A DNA stretch of 64,000 nt, from positions 3,720,001 through 3,784,000 of the forward strand of contig JAHCVI010000004.1 in assembly GCA_019096155.1 (NCBI GenBank). The letters are read 5' to 3'. Made by a program: the position numbers and the translations under genes. Under the pieces are notes generated by a model. That model made no database searches and had not been told where the DNA came from. It saw only the letters and a list, made by a program, of their open reading frames with translations. This document shows, piece by piece, positions 44,468 through 53,944 of this stretch. This DNA is from Staphylotrichum longicolle (Eukaryota; Ascomycota; Sordariomycetes; Sordariales; Chaetomiaceae). Numbering within the stretch: position 1 is the stretch's first letter; the number at the start of each line of letters is the position of its first letter.

Positions 44468-44993
44468 GGCTGCCCAGGTAATAAAATGTGTTCATGAGAG
44501 GAGAAGCAGCTCCGTTGATGGGTCGAAGGCGTTGGAGAGCAAATGTGCCCGTCAGTGCGAGAGGGGATGAGCTCAACGGCCCAATTCGCACTTGAATTGG
44601 GCCGCGCTTGAGATATGACACTGTATGTCATGCAAGTCGGCGAAAACAGAATCCCCCGCCTCGAGCCACAAAATGGTGTTGGTGGCGCCCTCGGCCGGAA
44701 ACACCCCGGGCGCCCAAATCGGACTTGGTGCGTCTTTACCCCTATCCGGGGTGTTTAGATCTTCTGCGACAAAATTTGACAAGAGAAGGAGGAGGAGGAG
44801 GAGCCAACAAACGAGAAAGAGGAAGAAACAAATCCATTTCCTAGATCAGGCCAAACTACATAACATGTCAAGGTGTCATTGTGAGTTGAAATCATCCCAA
44901 AATCGCCCCTAACAATCCCCCTTGTCAGACTACCTAGTACCTAACCACAAGACGCCCGCCGCACGCGATAACGACACTTGACGCGCCAAGAGC
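44468..44993. other. intergenic
   Basis: Promoter of the bHLH-like gene (minus strand) and 3' side of the small protein gene. No gene recognised. Confidence 0.4.
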
Positions 44994-45404
44994 TCAAACT
45001 TCCTCCCGCAGATGCCTCAGAGACACGCTCCGGCCCTCCGTGTCGGCCACAAACTCCTGCATCATCATCTGCATGCCCTCGCACGGCGTGTCGTCGCCAC
45101 CGCTGCCAGCGCCAAAGAGCAGGTCGAAGCAGGCCGCCGCGTCGTCGCCGCCCTCGGCTGCGGCCGCGATGGACGCAGGGATGAGGGTGTGGTGCGTGCC
45201 GTGGAGGGAGTCTGCGGGTGGTTGACGGTTAGTGATCAGTTAAATACAGTAGGTAATTGGTGCTTTGGTTAAACGGGGTGACGGGGGTGGAAGGAGAAAA
45301 GACGAACGGATTTCGGCGCCGGCTCCTGCAACGCCGGCACATTGGCCGACGCCGACGTTGGTGGTGACGGGGTAGAGGTCGGCGGTGGCGGATGTGACGC
45401 ACAT
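44994..45404 (-). CDS. small Cys-containing protein of unknown function
   Basis: Exons 45308-45404 and 44994-45211, 104 residues, with phases that fit (C|AC makes His). Exon 1 begins MCVTSATADLYPVTTNVGV and continues with QCAGVAGAGAE; exon 2 contains HGTHHTLIPASIAAAAEGGD, ACFDLLFGAGSGGDDTPCEG, MMMQEFV and a charged end SVSLRHLREEV. Four cysteines, no clear signal peptide. Support is from codon composition and the absence of stops; the donor GTTCGT is weak. No family recognised. Confidence 0.5.
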
Positions 45405-46814
45405 GGTGATGACACTGTCGTGGTGCTTTATATTTAGATATGCGTTTTAAAAGCTGGGGCTTGTGTAAGTATTAGGCCTCTTGCGTCGGCTAAGGAGGAT
45501 GGGGTAGTGATTGTGAGGGTTCGTGATACCTGATTTATTTGTCCAGATGCGGGGAGACGTGGCGTGGCGACATCGACGGCGGGGCGTGGACAGCACGGTT
45601 GAGCTGTCAAACTTGACTCAAGCTTGAGGACTAGCTTTCCCCTCTTGGGTTCGTTCTCAAAAGCAGACCCAACCAGCGCAGTTGAACTAAAGCTTGCTGT
45701 TGGGATGAGCGGGGTGCAACTCCGTCATCGAAGGACGGCTGGAACATGCGCCATCCTTGTTCCTCTCGACCAAGGTATGTATGTTACTTTGATTTCACCT
45801 CAAGATATCAGCTCACTTTGCATAAGCGGAAGTGGGGGCATTTCAGGGACTGGGAGCATGGAGAAACGAAGCAGAGACTGTGGAAGCTGGATAGGAGGCG
45901 AACCATCCTGCCTACAGAAACATTTGAGCGCGCAGGCAGCTTTGGAGGGACCAAGGTTGGAGTCTCAGCACTCTACTCAGAGCCCCTCTTCTGGCAGCGC
46001 TTTCTCTCATCCGCGGTAAAGGTTGCAGATCCACGAAGGGGTGGGCGGCGCAATTCGGAGGTGCTGTTATGCGGCGTCAGTCAGTGAGTAAGGAAGTCCG
46101 GGATTGCGGATCATGCGGGGCCGGGCCGGCGGAGTGGGGCTCCGGGCAGCCTTCTCATGACCGGGGCGCGCCGACATCAATTAGTGCGAATCCGGCGATC
46201 GAGCGCGGAGTCACAGCCCTTCAGACAACTGCCATAACTGAATGCGAGAGCAAGAGACGACGTTTCGGGCTTCCAACGCGCGGTTGGGCTGCCAGGAGAA
46301 CCACCCCTCTGCTACGACCAAGTTTCTCAAGGAACGAGAGGGCAGAACTTGTTTTAGCTGTGACACTCAATCGGATTGTTCAGCTTTCACCCTGACGCCC
46401 CCCCCTGGACAGACCGTTTGTTGATGGACGGAGTATCTGCCCCATCCACTCCCGCTCGCCGTCGACGAACGTGCGTGCAGGCAAATTGGCAAGCAGCGGC
46501 GAATTTTATTGGCTAACAGCGGGCGACCCCTGATCGCGCCAGTTACCAGCTGAGCGAACGACTCCGCAGACTATTGGATCCTGACCACTTTTGGGAGTCT
46601 AGAACTGGCTACTGCCATGTTGTGGATTCAAAGTTCCAATAGTTCCTTTTTGGGACTGTGGCGATATATTTGTCTCGCCTGGCTTTTGTTCTCTCTCTTG
46701 AATTCCCATTCTCCTCCCCGTTCGTTAAGTACTTAGGGAATCCGAACCCAGTCGCTCATTTTTCTGTTTGGTATTTGTTTTGGGACTGTTCTCCCTCAGT
46801 CACTCGTTTACAAA
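45405..46814. other. intergenic
   Basis: About 1.4 kb between a minus-strand and a plus-strand gene; overlapping short frames at 45.6-46.4 kb have no recognisable domain. T-rich leader before the ATG at 46815. Confidence 0.4.
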
Positions 46815-48095
46815 ATGGTCAAAAGCACCAATGCCGCTTTCCTCTTGCAGGCCGCGGCCTTGATCTCCGGCGCCGCTGCCAGATGCCTCCGCACCTGCCC
46901 TGCCGACGACCGGCTCCTCACCCTGCTCCGCTCGGAAGAGGACTCGTCCGACTTCTGCCGCAGCTTCCTCGGGTTCGGGGTCTCCACGGTTGAGGTTTCC
47001 GTGACCCCCACCGTCTGGGCCACCCCGACCGAGACAGCCCGCGTCACCGAGGTCGTCACCCAGGTCGACTCGACCATCACCGTCACCGTCCCTGCCGACG
47101 GCGGCTTGCCCACGCCGATCACGTCGACTCCCGTGGCCAAGAAGCGAGACGATGCCTACCCGACCTGGCTCCCCACCAGCTTCGGCAGCAAGTACGTCTC
47201 CATGGCCTGCTCGTGCCTGAGCTTGACGTCGTCCGCCACCACCGTGACTGCCACGGCCGAGGCGGTCACCGCGACCCTTTCCGAGGCTGTCACCGTCACC
47301 GAGATCGAGACCGCCACGGTGCACACCACCGCCGTGGCCACCGCGACGGCCGCGCCGCCGTCGCCCGTCACGCTCCAGCGCAAGATCCAGGTCCTGCGCA
47401 AGAGCACGGGCGAACTTGTGGGGTGGCTCTATGACAGCAACGGCCTCGCCGTCGCCGAGGACATGAACTTTGGGGACCGCAACGCCAAGTCGCGCGCGCT
47501 CAACTTCCAGTTCACCCTCCCCGCCGGCGCCACCACGGCCTCCCAGCTCCGTATCACCAGCTTGCCCGGTGCCATGGGCTTCCTTAAGGACAGCCACCCC
47601 AACAACATTGTTCAGCTTGAGAATGGATAGTACGTTTTTTTCTTTTCTTTTTCCGCTTGTGGTTGTATAATGGTTTACTGCGTTTTACTGACCCGGACCA
47701 CAACAACTTGCAGCGGAACCATGACCTGGGTTACGCCCACACCCCCCGGCTCGGGGCCCGTCTCCATGATCACCAACCAGCATTACGCATTCGAGTCGGA
47801 TATCTGGATTGTTGATACCGAGACGGGACAAGTTAATTGGCAGTGGATTTCTAACACCGGAGCTCGTGAGTATTTTTTTTTCTCGAAAATGGTGTTTTTT
47901 CTGGACCTTTCTCGCTAATTGCGCTTTTTTCCTTTTTTATCTTTAGTCTCAAATATCCCCCTCTACAAGCTTGGCGGCCGTCTTTATCCCGTGGGCAACC
48001 TTCAACAGTTCAACTACGCTACCGGCGGTTCCCCCGCTCCAAAGTACGAGGTCACGCTCAAGTTGTATACCGAGGTAAATGTGGTTAGTAAGTAG
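46815..48095 (+). CDS. secreted Thr/Val-rich protein with Kex2 site
   Basis: Exons 46815-47629, 47714-47865 and 47947-48095, about 371 residues, phases consistent; donors GTACGT and GTGAGT, with T-rich introns. A signal peptide (LLQAAALISGAAA) is followed by a Cys-containing segment (RCLRTCPADDR, DFCRSFLG), a Thr/Val-rich stretch (TVWATPTETARVTEVVTQ) and a dibasic site AKKRDD. A second Thr-rich run follows, then a ~190-residue globular end (VGWLYDSNGLAVAEDM, WVTPTPPGSGPVSMITNQHY, FESDIWIVDTETGQVNWQWI). This domain order recurs in ascomycete surface proteins whose function is unknown. The exact C terminus is uncertain; a further intron at GTAAAT (48075) is possible. Confidence 0.8.
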
Positions 48096-48503
48096 GGGCA
48101 TGTAAGCAGGCAGGTAGGTAACTATATTATTTACACGATGTCTACCTATCCGTTAGAACCTGCGTGATCCGGGTAAATTCGACCAGCTCACACGGCTGAA
48201 TGGACAGCCTTCGGCTCGTGATGCCGCTCTTTTGTCTTCTTCTGGTCGCCACTCTGTCGCGAAAAGGAGGCGCTGAGCGGGTGCCCTCTAGTTGCGGGTG
48301 CAAAGCCGACGCCAAAAACCTGCCGGCTCCCCGCGCTACCATTCTGGAGGCGGAGAGCTCTGACTTACACACGTTCCCGCGCAAGCCTAGGGGGTTGTAG
48401 GTTTCAGACCCACCATTCGCAATGGGACTCGCACAGATAGGTCCTGCGCACGTTACTCGGTGTCACGCAAACTGGCATTTGGCTCCTCTTCACTCACCGT
48501 TCT
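48096..48503. other. intergenic, convergent 3' ends
   Basis: No gene seen between the secreted protein's stop and the methyltransferase pseudogene's stop. Confidence 0.45.
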
Positions 48504-49337
48504 TTATGCTTTCTTGATAACCACCTCGCCGTTCATGATGCCCAGCGTCGCGTCGCCCGTCTCGATCCACTCCTGCCACCCCTTGATCATCTCCTCCACC
48601 CCCTCCTCCGTCGCGATCCCCAGCTCAATCCCCTTCGCCCGCATCTGCCCCGTCCGCAACCTCTCAATCATGGCCTCCCCACGCCCTCCGATCCCCCGGC
48701 TCGCTATAGCACCACGTCCCAAACCCGGCCTCGATGTCCCCCCGGTCCACCCCGGCCTCCATCACCCACGAAACCAGCTTCCGCCCCCCCTTATCCTGGC
48801 CCCCATTCGCCACCAACACCTCCACCATCAACTCGTGAAACTTGAGCAGCGCCGGAATCTCGGGCCAGACGCACCACATGCGCATGTCCGACTCGCGCAG
48901 CGCCACCAGCCCCCCTCGCTTCGTCACCCTCAGCATCTCCCGCACGGCGTCCACCGGCGCGTCGAGGTGGCACAGCAGCTGGTGCGCGTGCACGACGTCG
49001 AACGCGCCGTCCGCGAACGGCAGCTCGTACACCGACGCGCGCTGGAACGAGATGTTGCGCACCCCGCGGGCGTCGGCGTGCGCCCTGGCGCGCGCCAGGA
49101 TGTCGTCGGCGATCTCGGTCGCGAGCACGTGGCCCGCCGGCGCGATGTGCGTGGCGAGCGAGGCCGAGAGCGTGCCCGGCCCGGCGCCGACGTCGAGGAG
49201 CCGGAGGTGCGGTTGGCCTGCGCGGCGCGGCGGAGGTGCGGGAGGAGGTGCGGGGCGCTGTTCTCGGCGGTGCGCCACTCGTGGTGCTTGGTCTGGGAGG
49301 CGGCGTGGCCGACGACGTAGGGGGTATGGGTGGTCAT
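48504..49337 (-). pseudogene. UbiE-type SAM methyltransferase broken by two frameshifts
   Basis: Homology-like sequence runs through three frames: N-terminal (from 49337) with TPYVVGHAASQTKHHEWRTA and ENSAPHLLPHL; middle (49278-48664) with LRLLDVGAGPGTLSASLA, ATEIADDIL, VYELPFADGAFDVVHAHQLL, CHLDAPVDAVREMLRVTKRG and FGTWCYSEPGDRRAW; and C-terminal (to 48504) with EAMIERLRTGQM, EMIKGWQEW and GEVVIKKA. The frame changes at about 49206-49215 (one base short) and about 48675-48682 (a base too many), both inside or next to homopolymers, with no room for introns. The SAM-binding and post-I motifs are intact, so either this is a recent pseudogene or the two sites are sequence errors. Confidence 0.75.
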
Positions 49338-49923
49338 TTTTTTTGTTTAGGGGTGGGGTTGTTGGGGTACCTGTAGATTCGGGTTTGGGGATTTGAAGAT
49401 GAGATGAAGATGAGATGGATAGGTCTTGTCACTTTTGTGTTAGTCTGAGTTTTGTTCAAGGGAACATCCGAACATGTTGTGATGTCACAGGTCTTACTCG
49501 AGCCGGGATGCTTTTTTGTCAGTTGCTTGTTGATTGACCCACACGTAACACTCGTGTACACATTCGGCGGAGTTAGAGCCGGTCTTAAGACATGTTGAGC
49601 CCGATAGGTTGAAAGTCATAGTATGTTCTATTTGGTGCACGTATGATCTACTCCCTGACTGTTCTCACCTTCGCCTTGTTCACTCTGTTCACGATGGAGG
49701 CAGGTGTGAACCACATGCAAGGAAGGGCCATAACCTAACCCTTCTCATAAGTGTTCCTGTCTTCCTCTTCGTTAATCCCCCTCAGGTCTCTTGCATATCT
49801 CTCTCCAACCGAGGAATCCCGTACCTCAGAGCGGAGCAAGAACACAAACTGTGGATCGGGCTCCACAGCCGCCGGCTCTAAATGACACTATACGCAAGCG
49901 AATCCCACAACTGGAGACAGTTC
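49338..49923. other. intergenic between methyltransferase and tRNA
   Basis: Left part should be the methyltransferase promoter. Nothing else recognised. Confidence 0.45.
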
Positions 49924-50036
49924 GGCTCAATGGTCTAGTGGTATGATTCGCGCTTCGGGATGGATTCAGTCCGCCCTTTCTTGGAAACAAGCAAACAAAG
50001 ATGTGCGAGGTCTCGGGTTCGATCCCCGATTGAGCC
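49924..50036 (+). tRNA. tRNA-Pro (anticodon CGG) with intron
   Basis: Acceptor stem GGCTCAA pairs with TTGAGCC at the 3' end; D arm TGGTCTAGTGGTAT; anticodon stem CGCGC (49949-49953) pairs with GTGCG (50003-50007), with one G-U pair; loop TTCGGG|T puts CGG at positions 34-36. The T arm is TCGGGTTCGATCCCCGA. A 42-nt intron (49960-50001) sits at the canonical position after base 37. TTTT at 50057-50060 may act as RNA polymerase III terminator. CCA is not encoded, as expected in a eukaryote. Confidence 0.92.
49960..50001 (+). other. tRNA-Pro intron
   Basis: 42 nt between base 37 and base 38, the normal site for nuclear tRNA introns; one base of play at the ends. It begins atggattcag. Confidence 0.8.
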
Positions 50037-50536
50037 CTGTTCTGCCCGCCAGATGCTTTTGCCCTTTCTTTCCACCTCGGCCTGGGTTAGCTGCGCTTTT
50101 TTTGCAGCCCACGCACGGAAGGGAGTTGCAGTGGCGGATGAGTCAAGGACGGGCTGCTGATGGCGCGAGCTTGAGTCACCCACGTATCGGCGGCCACTCT
50201 GGCAGCATCTACACCCGCATGATCTTACAGCAACCCAGATGCGAACTGAGGGGATGATATATGCTGTTCCCGTAATTGAAGGAGATCCCAAAGAGGTACC
50301 TTACATACCTGAGACACACTGCTCGTCATATAACCTCCTGGTTGCACACACATCTCCTACATAACATACAGCCCTTCCAGGCCCGCCCACCAAAAGCAAC
50401 CATTCCATGCCAAGGGGTATTCATAGCACCTAGTACCTAAGCCGCAATTCCCTGCTGGCCGCACCCTCCCGTGAGTGGTATCATACATCCAATAACTAGC
50501 AGTAGACAATGCCCTTCCCCCCCCCACCCGCCGTTT
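50037..50536. other. intergenic between tRNA and prp24
   Basis: Contains T-runs after the tRNA and the 3' region of prp24. No gene seen. Confidence 0.45.
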
Positions 50537-53500
50537 TTAATCCATCCTGCTCCCATTACCCTGCTCCCCCTCCCCGTCCCCATCCACAATCTTGGCATCC
50601 TCTGCATTCGCAGCGCCAGCACCAGGAGCACCAGAAGCACCAGCGTCAGTCTTCCCTCCGCTCAGAAACATCTTTTTAAAGTCCGCATTGCTCTTCCCGC
50701 CCCCGGCCTTCGCATCGCCGTTGCTCATGCCCGCCTCAGCATCCCCGCCCGCCTTCTTCGCAGCAGCAGCCGCCACGCCGCCCATGAACCCAAACACCCG
50801 CTTCGGCCCGGCCCGGCCGCCTCCCTGCGGCTGCGGACGCCTGACCACCAGCGGCGGCGGGGGCATTAGCTCGGCAGCCGCAGCACCGCCCTTCTTCTCC
50901 CCAGCAGCGCCGCCCCCACTCTGCGGACCGTGGCCAGGCGCAGATGCAGATGCAGGGACATGGACGGGCAAGTCCACCCGATCGACCCTCCTCTCCCCTT
51001 TCGCCCTGAACAGCTCCGCGACCGTCCCGGTCCTCAGTCTCCTCTTTGGGTCTCCCCCACCGCCGCCGGGGGCGTCCACCTCCAACCCGTCCACCACCAG
51101 CGCCGCCCGCCCCGCCGTCGCGGCGTCGGCAAACTCGACCACCGCCCCGCCGTGCTGCGGGTGCAGCACCAGCTTCACCATCTCGGGCGCCGCGGCGGAA
51201 GTGAGCACAGCGCGCAGCCGCGCATCCGTCATCGTGTCCGGGACGTTGAGCACGGCGATGGTGCGCGCGGCGATGTCGCTTGCGGTTGGCTTGCTGTCCC
51301 GTTCCCCGGGCGCGTCAGAGGGCTGTTGTTGTGGCTGCTGTGCTGCCGCTGTCGTTGATGACGACGGCTCGGGCGTCCCTCCACCCGCTGCGCGGCTCGT
51401 CGCGGTAACCTTGTTCGCCGCCGGGCGCGACAGCTCGACCTTGATGGGGTGGCTGCCAAAGATGAGCTTGTCGCACTTGCGGATGGCGTCCTGCGCGGCC
51501 TGCTTGGTGTCCATGACCACAAACGCCGTACCGTGTGCCTGGCCCGCCATGTTGCGCGGCACGCGCACGCTGACGACGCGCCCCGCCTGCGCAAAGATGC
51601 CGCGCACGTCGTCCTCGGAGGTGGTGCGCGGGAGGTTGACGACGTGGAGCTCGCGCTCCTCGGCCTGGGCGCCGTGGCGGGACTGGCGCGCGGCCGGCTC
51701 GGAGAACTTGGCGACGAACTTGTACTTGCCCCCTTCGAGCGATTTGCCGTCGAAGCGGGTGGCGGCGGCAGCGGCGGCGCGGGTGCGGAAAGTGACGTAG
51801 CAGAACCGGCGCTTGGTGTTGAACTTGAGGGAGGGGAAGCGGATGCTGTACAGCTCGCCGCAGGACTTAAATAGGTCGCGCAGGTACTCCTCGTCCGCCT
51901 CGGGCGGGTAGTTTGTGACAAAGAGGGTGCAGTCTGTCGCGGTGCTGACGTGGACGACGTGTTCGCCAAAATACTTCCCGTCGCGCAGAAGGGCGGACCG
52001 GGCGTCGTCGGGTGAACCGAGCTCGACCAGGGCAATCGCGCCATCGTCCCGTTTCTGGAGGTCGATATTGTTGATGTGCCCGTAGCCGCGGAAGAACTGC
52101 TTGAGCTTGGTCTGTGTCGCGTCCTTGGGGAGGTCGGTGACCCACACCGATGTGTTCTCGCGGTCCCGCTTCTGCTCCTCGGCCGGGGCCTCGCTCTTGG
52201 CCCGCTTGCTCCGGCTGTCGTCTCCCGGCGTGTCATCGCGCTTCCGCTTGGACCCGGGCGATGAGCTCGCGTCGGCGGCGTCCGGCATGGGCTGGTCGGC
52301 CTCTGCGGCCTGCTGCTGCGCCGCGAACGCTGCTTGAGCGGCCTGGGCAGCTTCGCGCTCGCGGCGCTTGGCCACGCCCTTGCGCGTCTTGTAGATGGTG
52401 TCTTGAGCCTCCCGCAACGTCTCGGCCAGCTCGTAATCGTTGCAGTGTTTGAGATAGACCTCCATGATGCGCTCCGGCCAGTCCACCGTGCGCACCTTGA
52501 GCGCCCGAGTGAAGACGTGGGTGGCGAACGTAGGGACCCGCAAGCCCTGGGTCATGCTCACAGGGGTCGGACTTCGCGTCTTGCTCCGCGCCGCAGTGAA
52601 GACCATCATCTCCCAGAGGTACCAGTTGAGCCAGAAGTCGTAGCTGTTGGCGTGCAGCTCGACGCGGGACAGCTCCTCCCAGACAGCGCGGGCGCTCTCG
52701 ATGTCGTCCTTCTTCTCGGTCAGGAACTGGATCAGGATCTTCTCGAGCCGGTAGTCGGGGTCCCCCTGGTAGTTCTCGCCATACTTGCGCTTGCCCCAGT
52801 GCTTGACGTCTTCGAGGGCCGACGGCAACCCCACTTCGGCCACGTCGAGGGCTTCCTCGGTCGCGCTGGGGTTCATGGCCGAGCGCTTCAGGTAGCCGCA
52901 CCAGGCAGAGTACATGTCGAGCACACCCGCCATGCCATCCCTGTCCAGCTGAGCGCTGTCGGTGGCCGCGTGCTTGATCCGCTCGATATCGGTGAAGGAC
53001 AGGCCGACCTCTTCGGCGGTCAGGATGTAGCGGGCCCAGATGGGGCCGGACCAGGGGACGTGTCGCACGGCGCGCTGCAGGACGTCGAGCATGTTGGGCA
53101 CGAGGGCGGCAGGAAGGTGGGAGCGGCCGGCCTTGAGCTCTGTGTGTGTGCTGGAGATCAGTACAACAAAGTTGAGCCAGGTGTCCTCGTCCGAGGCGAG
53201 GATACCAGTCAGGGCGCGCGAGAGCAGGCCGAGGCAGATCTGGAAGTTAACCACCGTGTCCCTCGCGTCCTTTTTGGACTTGACCAGCCGGATCTCCCAC
53301 TCGATGTACTCGGACATGGTCGTCCGCAGCGCAGCGGCATCCTGGGACTTGGCGGCGCGGGCGAGCTTCGTCTCCCAGGGGTCGCGCTGGTCATAGAGGC
53401 GCTTCGCGCGCTTGGCGTTGCGCGTCGCCTGCTGCATCTCGGACTCGTAGGCGTGGCGGTTGTATTCGGAGAGGAAATTCGAGAAGAGCTGCGAGGTGGC

Positions 53501-53944
53501 GTCCCAGGTCGCGTGGGGCACGGCGAGGCGGTCCTTGAAGAGATGGGTGATCCTACGCACGCCGGCCTCGGTGGCGGTGCGCCGCAGCAGGTCCAGCTCG
53601 AGCGAAACCCAGCGGTTCCAGAGCTCGTGGCTGTCGGACAGGCGGTACTGCACGGCCTCGTAGCCCTCCTGCCACAGGTTGAGGGCGGCGTCGAGGGTGA
53701 AGGTCTCGCGGCCCATCTGCTGCTCCTCGGCGGGCCAGCCGGCGTCGTTGCCGGGCTGGCAGTCGGTGTAGAGCGACCAAAAGTACTCGCAGTAGGCCAT
53801 CCACACCTTGATGCTGCCGGGCTCGGCCTGGGTCGCGTGGCGGAAGGCCTCGACGACGCGCACGCGGCCCTCGAGGTCGGCGGCCTCGCGCAGCTGGTGG
53901 TCGACGAACTCGACCCAGTTGTCTTCCCCCACTGGGTTCGCCAT
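50537..53944 (-). CDS. prp24: U4/U6 snRNP assembly factor Prp24 (SART3-like)
   Basis: Single exon from ATG 53944, 1,135 residues; the frame is open upstream but that part does not look conserved. The N-terminal ~600 residues are HAT-type helical repeats (VWMAYCEYFWSLYTDCQPG, ELWNRWVSLELDLLRR, IWARYILTAEEVGLSF, SYDFWLNWYLWEMMVF), then a basic nuclear signal (SKRKRDDT). Four RRMs follow: SVWVTDLPKDAT, CTLFVTNYPPEADE with RRFCYVTFRTRA, RELHVVNLPRTTSEDDVRGI and RTIAVLNVPDTMTDARLRAV. The C terminus ends with the LSm-binding motif NADFKKMFLSGGK. The protein anneals U4 and U6 snRNAs and recycles U6 through the LSm2-8 ring. Essential in yeast, so a likely core gene. Confidence 0.9.
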   Translation of the reverse strand: MANPVGEDNWVEFVDHQLREAADLEGRVRVVEAFRHATQAEPGSIKVWMAYCEYFWSLYTDCQPGNDAGWPAEEQQMGRETFTLDAALNLWQEGYEAVQYRLSDSHELWNRWVSLELDLLRRTATEAGVRRITHLFKDRLAVPHATWDATSQLFSNFLSEYNRHAYESEMQQATRNAKRAKRLYDQRDPWETKLARAAKSQDAAALRTTMSEYIEWEIRLVKSKKDARDTVVNFQICLGLLSRALTGILASDEDTWLNFVVLISSTHTELKAGRSHLPAALVPNMLDVLQRAVRHVPWSGPIWARYILTAEEVGLSFTDIERIKHAATDSAQLDRDGMAGVLDMYSAWCGYLKRSAMNPSATEEALDVAEVGLPSALEDVKHWGKRKYGENYQGDPDYRLEKILIQFLTEKKDDIESARAVWEELSRVELHANSYDFWLNWYLWEMMVFTAARSKTRSPTPVSMTQGLRVPTFATHVFTRALKVRTVDWPERIMEVYLKHCNDYELAETLREAQDTIYKTRKGVAKRREREAAQAAQAAFAAQQQAAEADQPMPDAADASSSPGSKRKRDDTPGDDSRSKRAKSEAPAEEQKRDRENTSVWVTDLPKDATQTKLKQFFRGYGHINNIDLQKRDDGAIALVELGSPDDARSALLRDGKYFGEHVVHVSTATDCTLFVTNYPPEADEEYLRDLFKSCGELYSIRFPSLKFNTKRRFCYVTFRTRAAAAAATRFDGKSLEGGKYKFVAKFSEPAARQSRHGAQAEERELHVVNLPRTTSEDDVRGIFAQAGRVVSVRVPRNMAGQAHGTAFVVMDTKQAAQDAIRKCDKLIFGSHPIKVELSRPAANKVTATSRAAGGGTPEPSSSTTAAAQQPQQQPSDAPGERDSKPTASDIAARTIAVLNVPDTMTDARLRAVLTSAAAPEMVKLVLHPQHGGAVVEFADAATAGRAALVVDGLEVDAPGGGGGDPKRRLRTGTVAELFRAKGERRVDRVDLPVHVPASASAPGHGPQSGGGAAGEKKGGAAAAELMPPPPLVVRRPQPQGGGRAGPKRVFGFMGGVAAAAAKKAGGDAEAGMSNGDAKAGGGKSNADFKKMFLSGGKTDAGASGAPGAGAANAEDAKIVDGDGEGEQGNGSRMD

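Noticed and set aside
50592..51800. 402-codon plus-strand frame
   Set aside because: Also an antisense shadow of prp24, low complexity.
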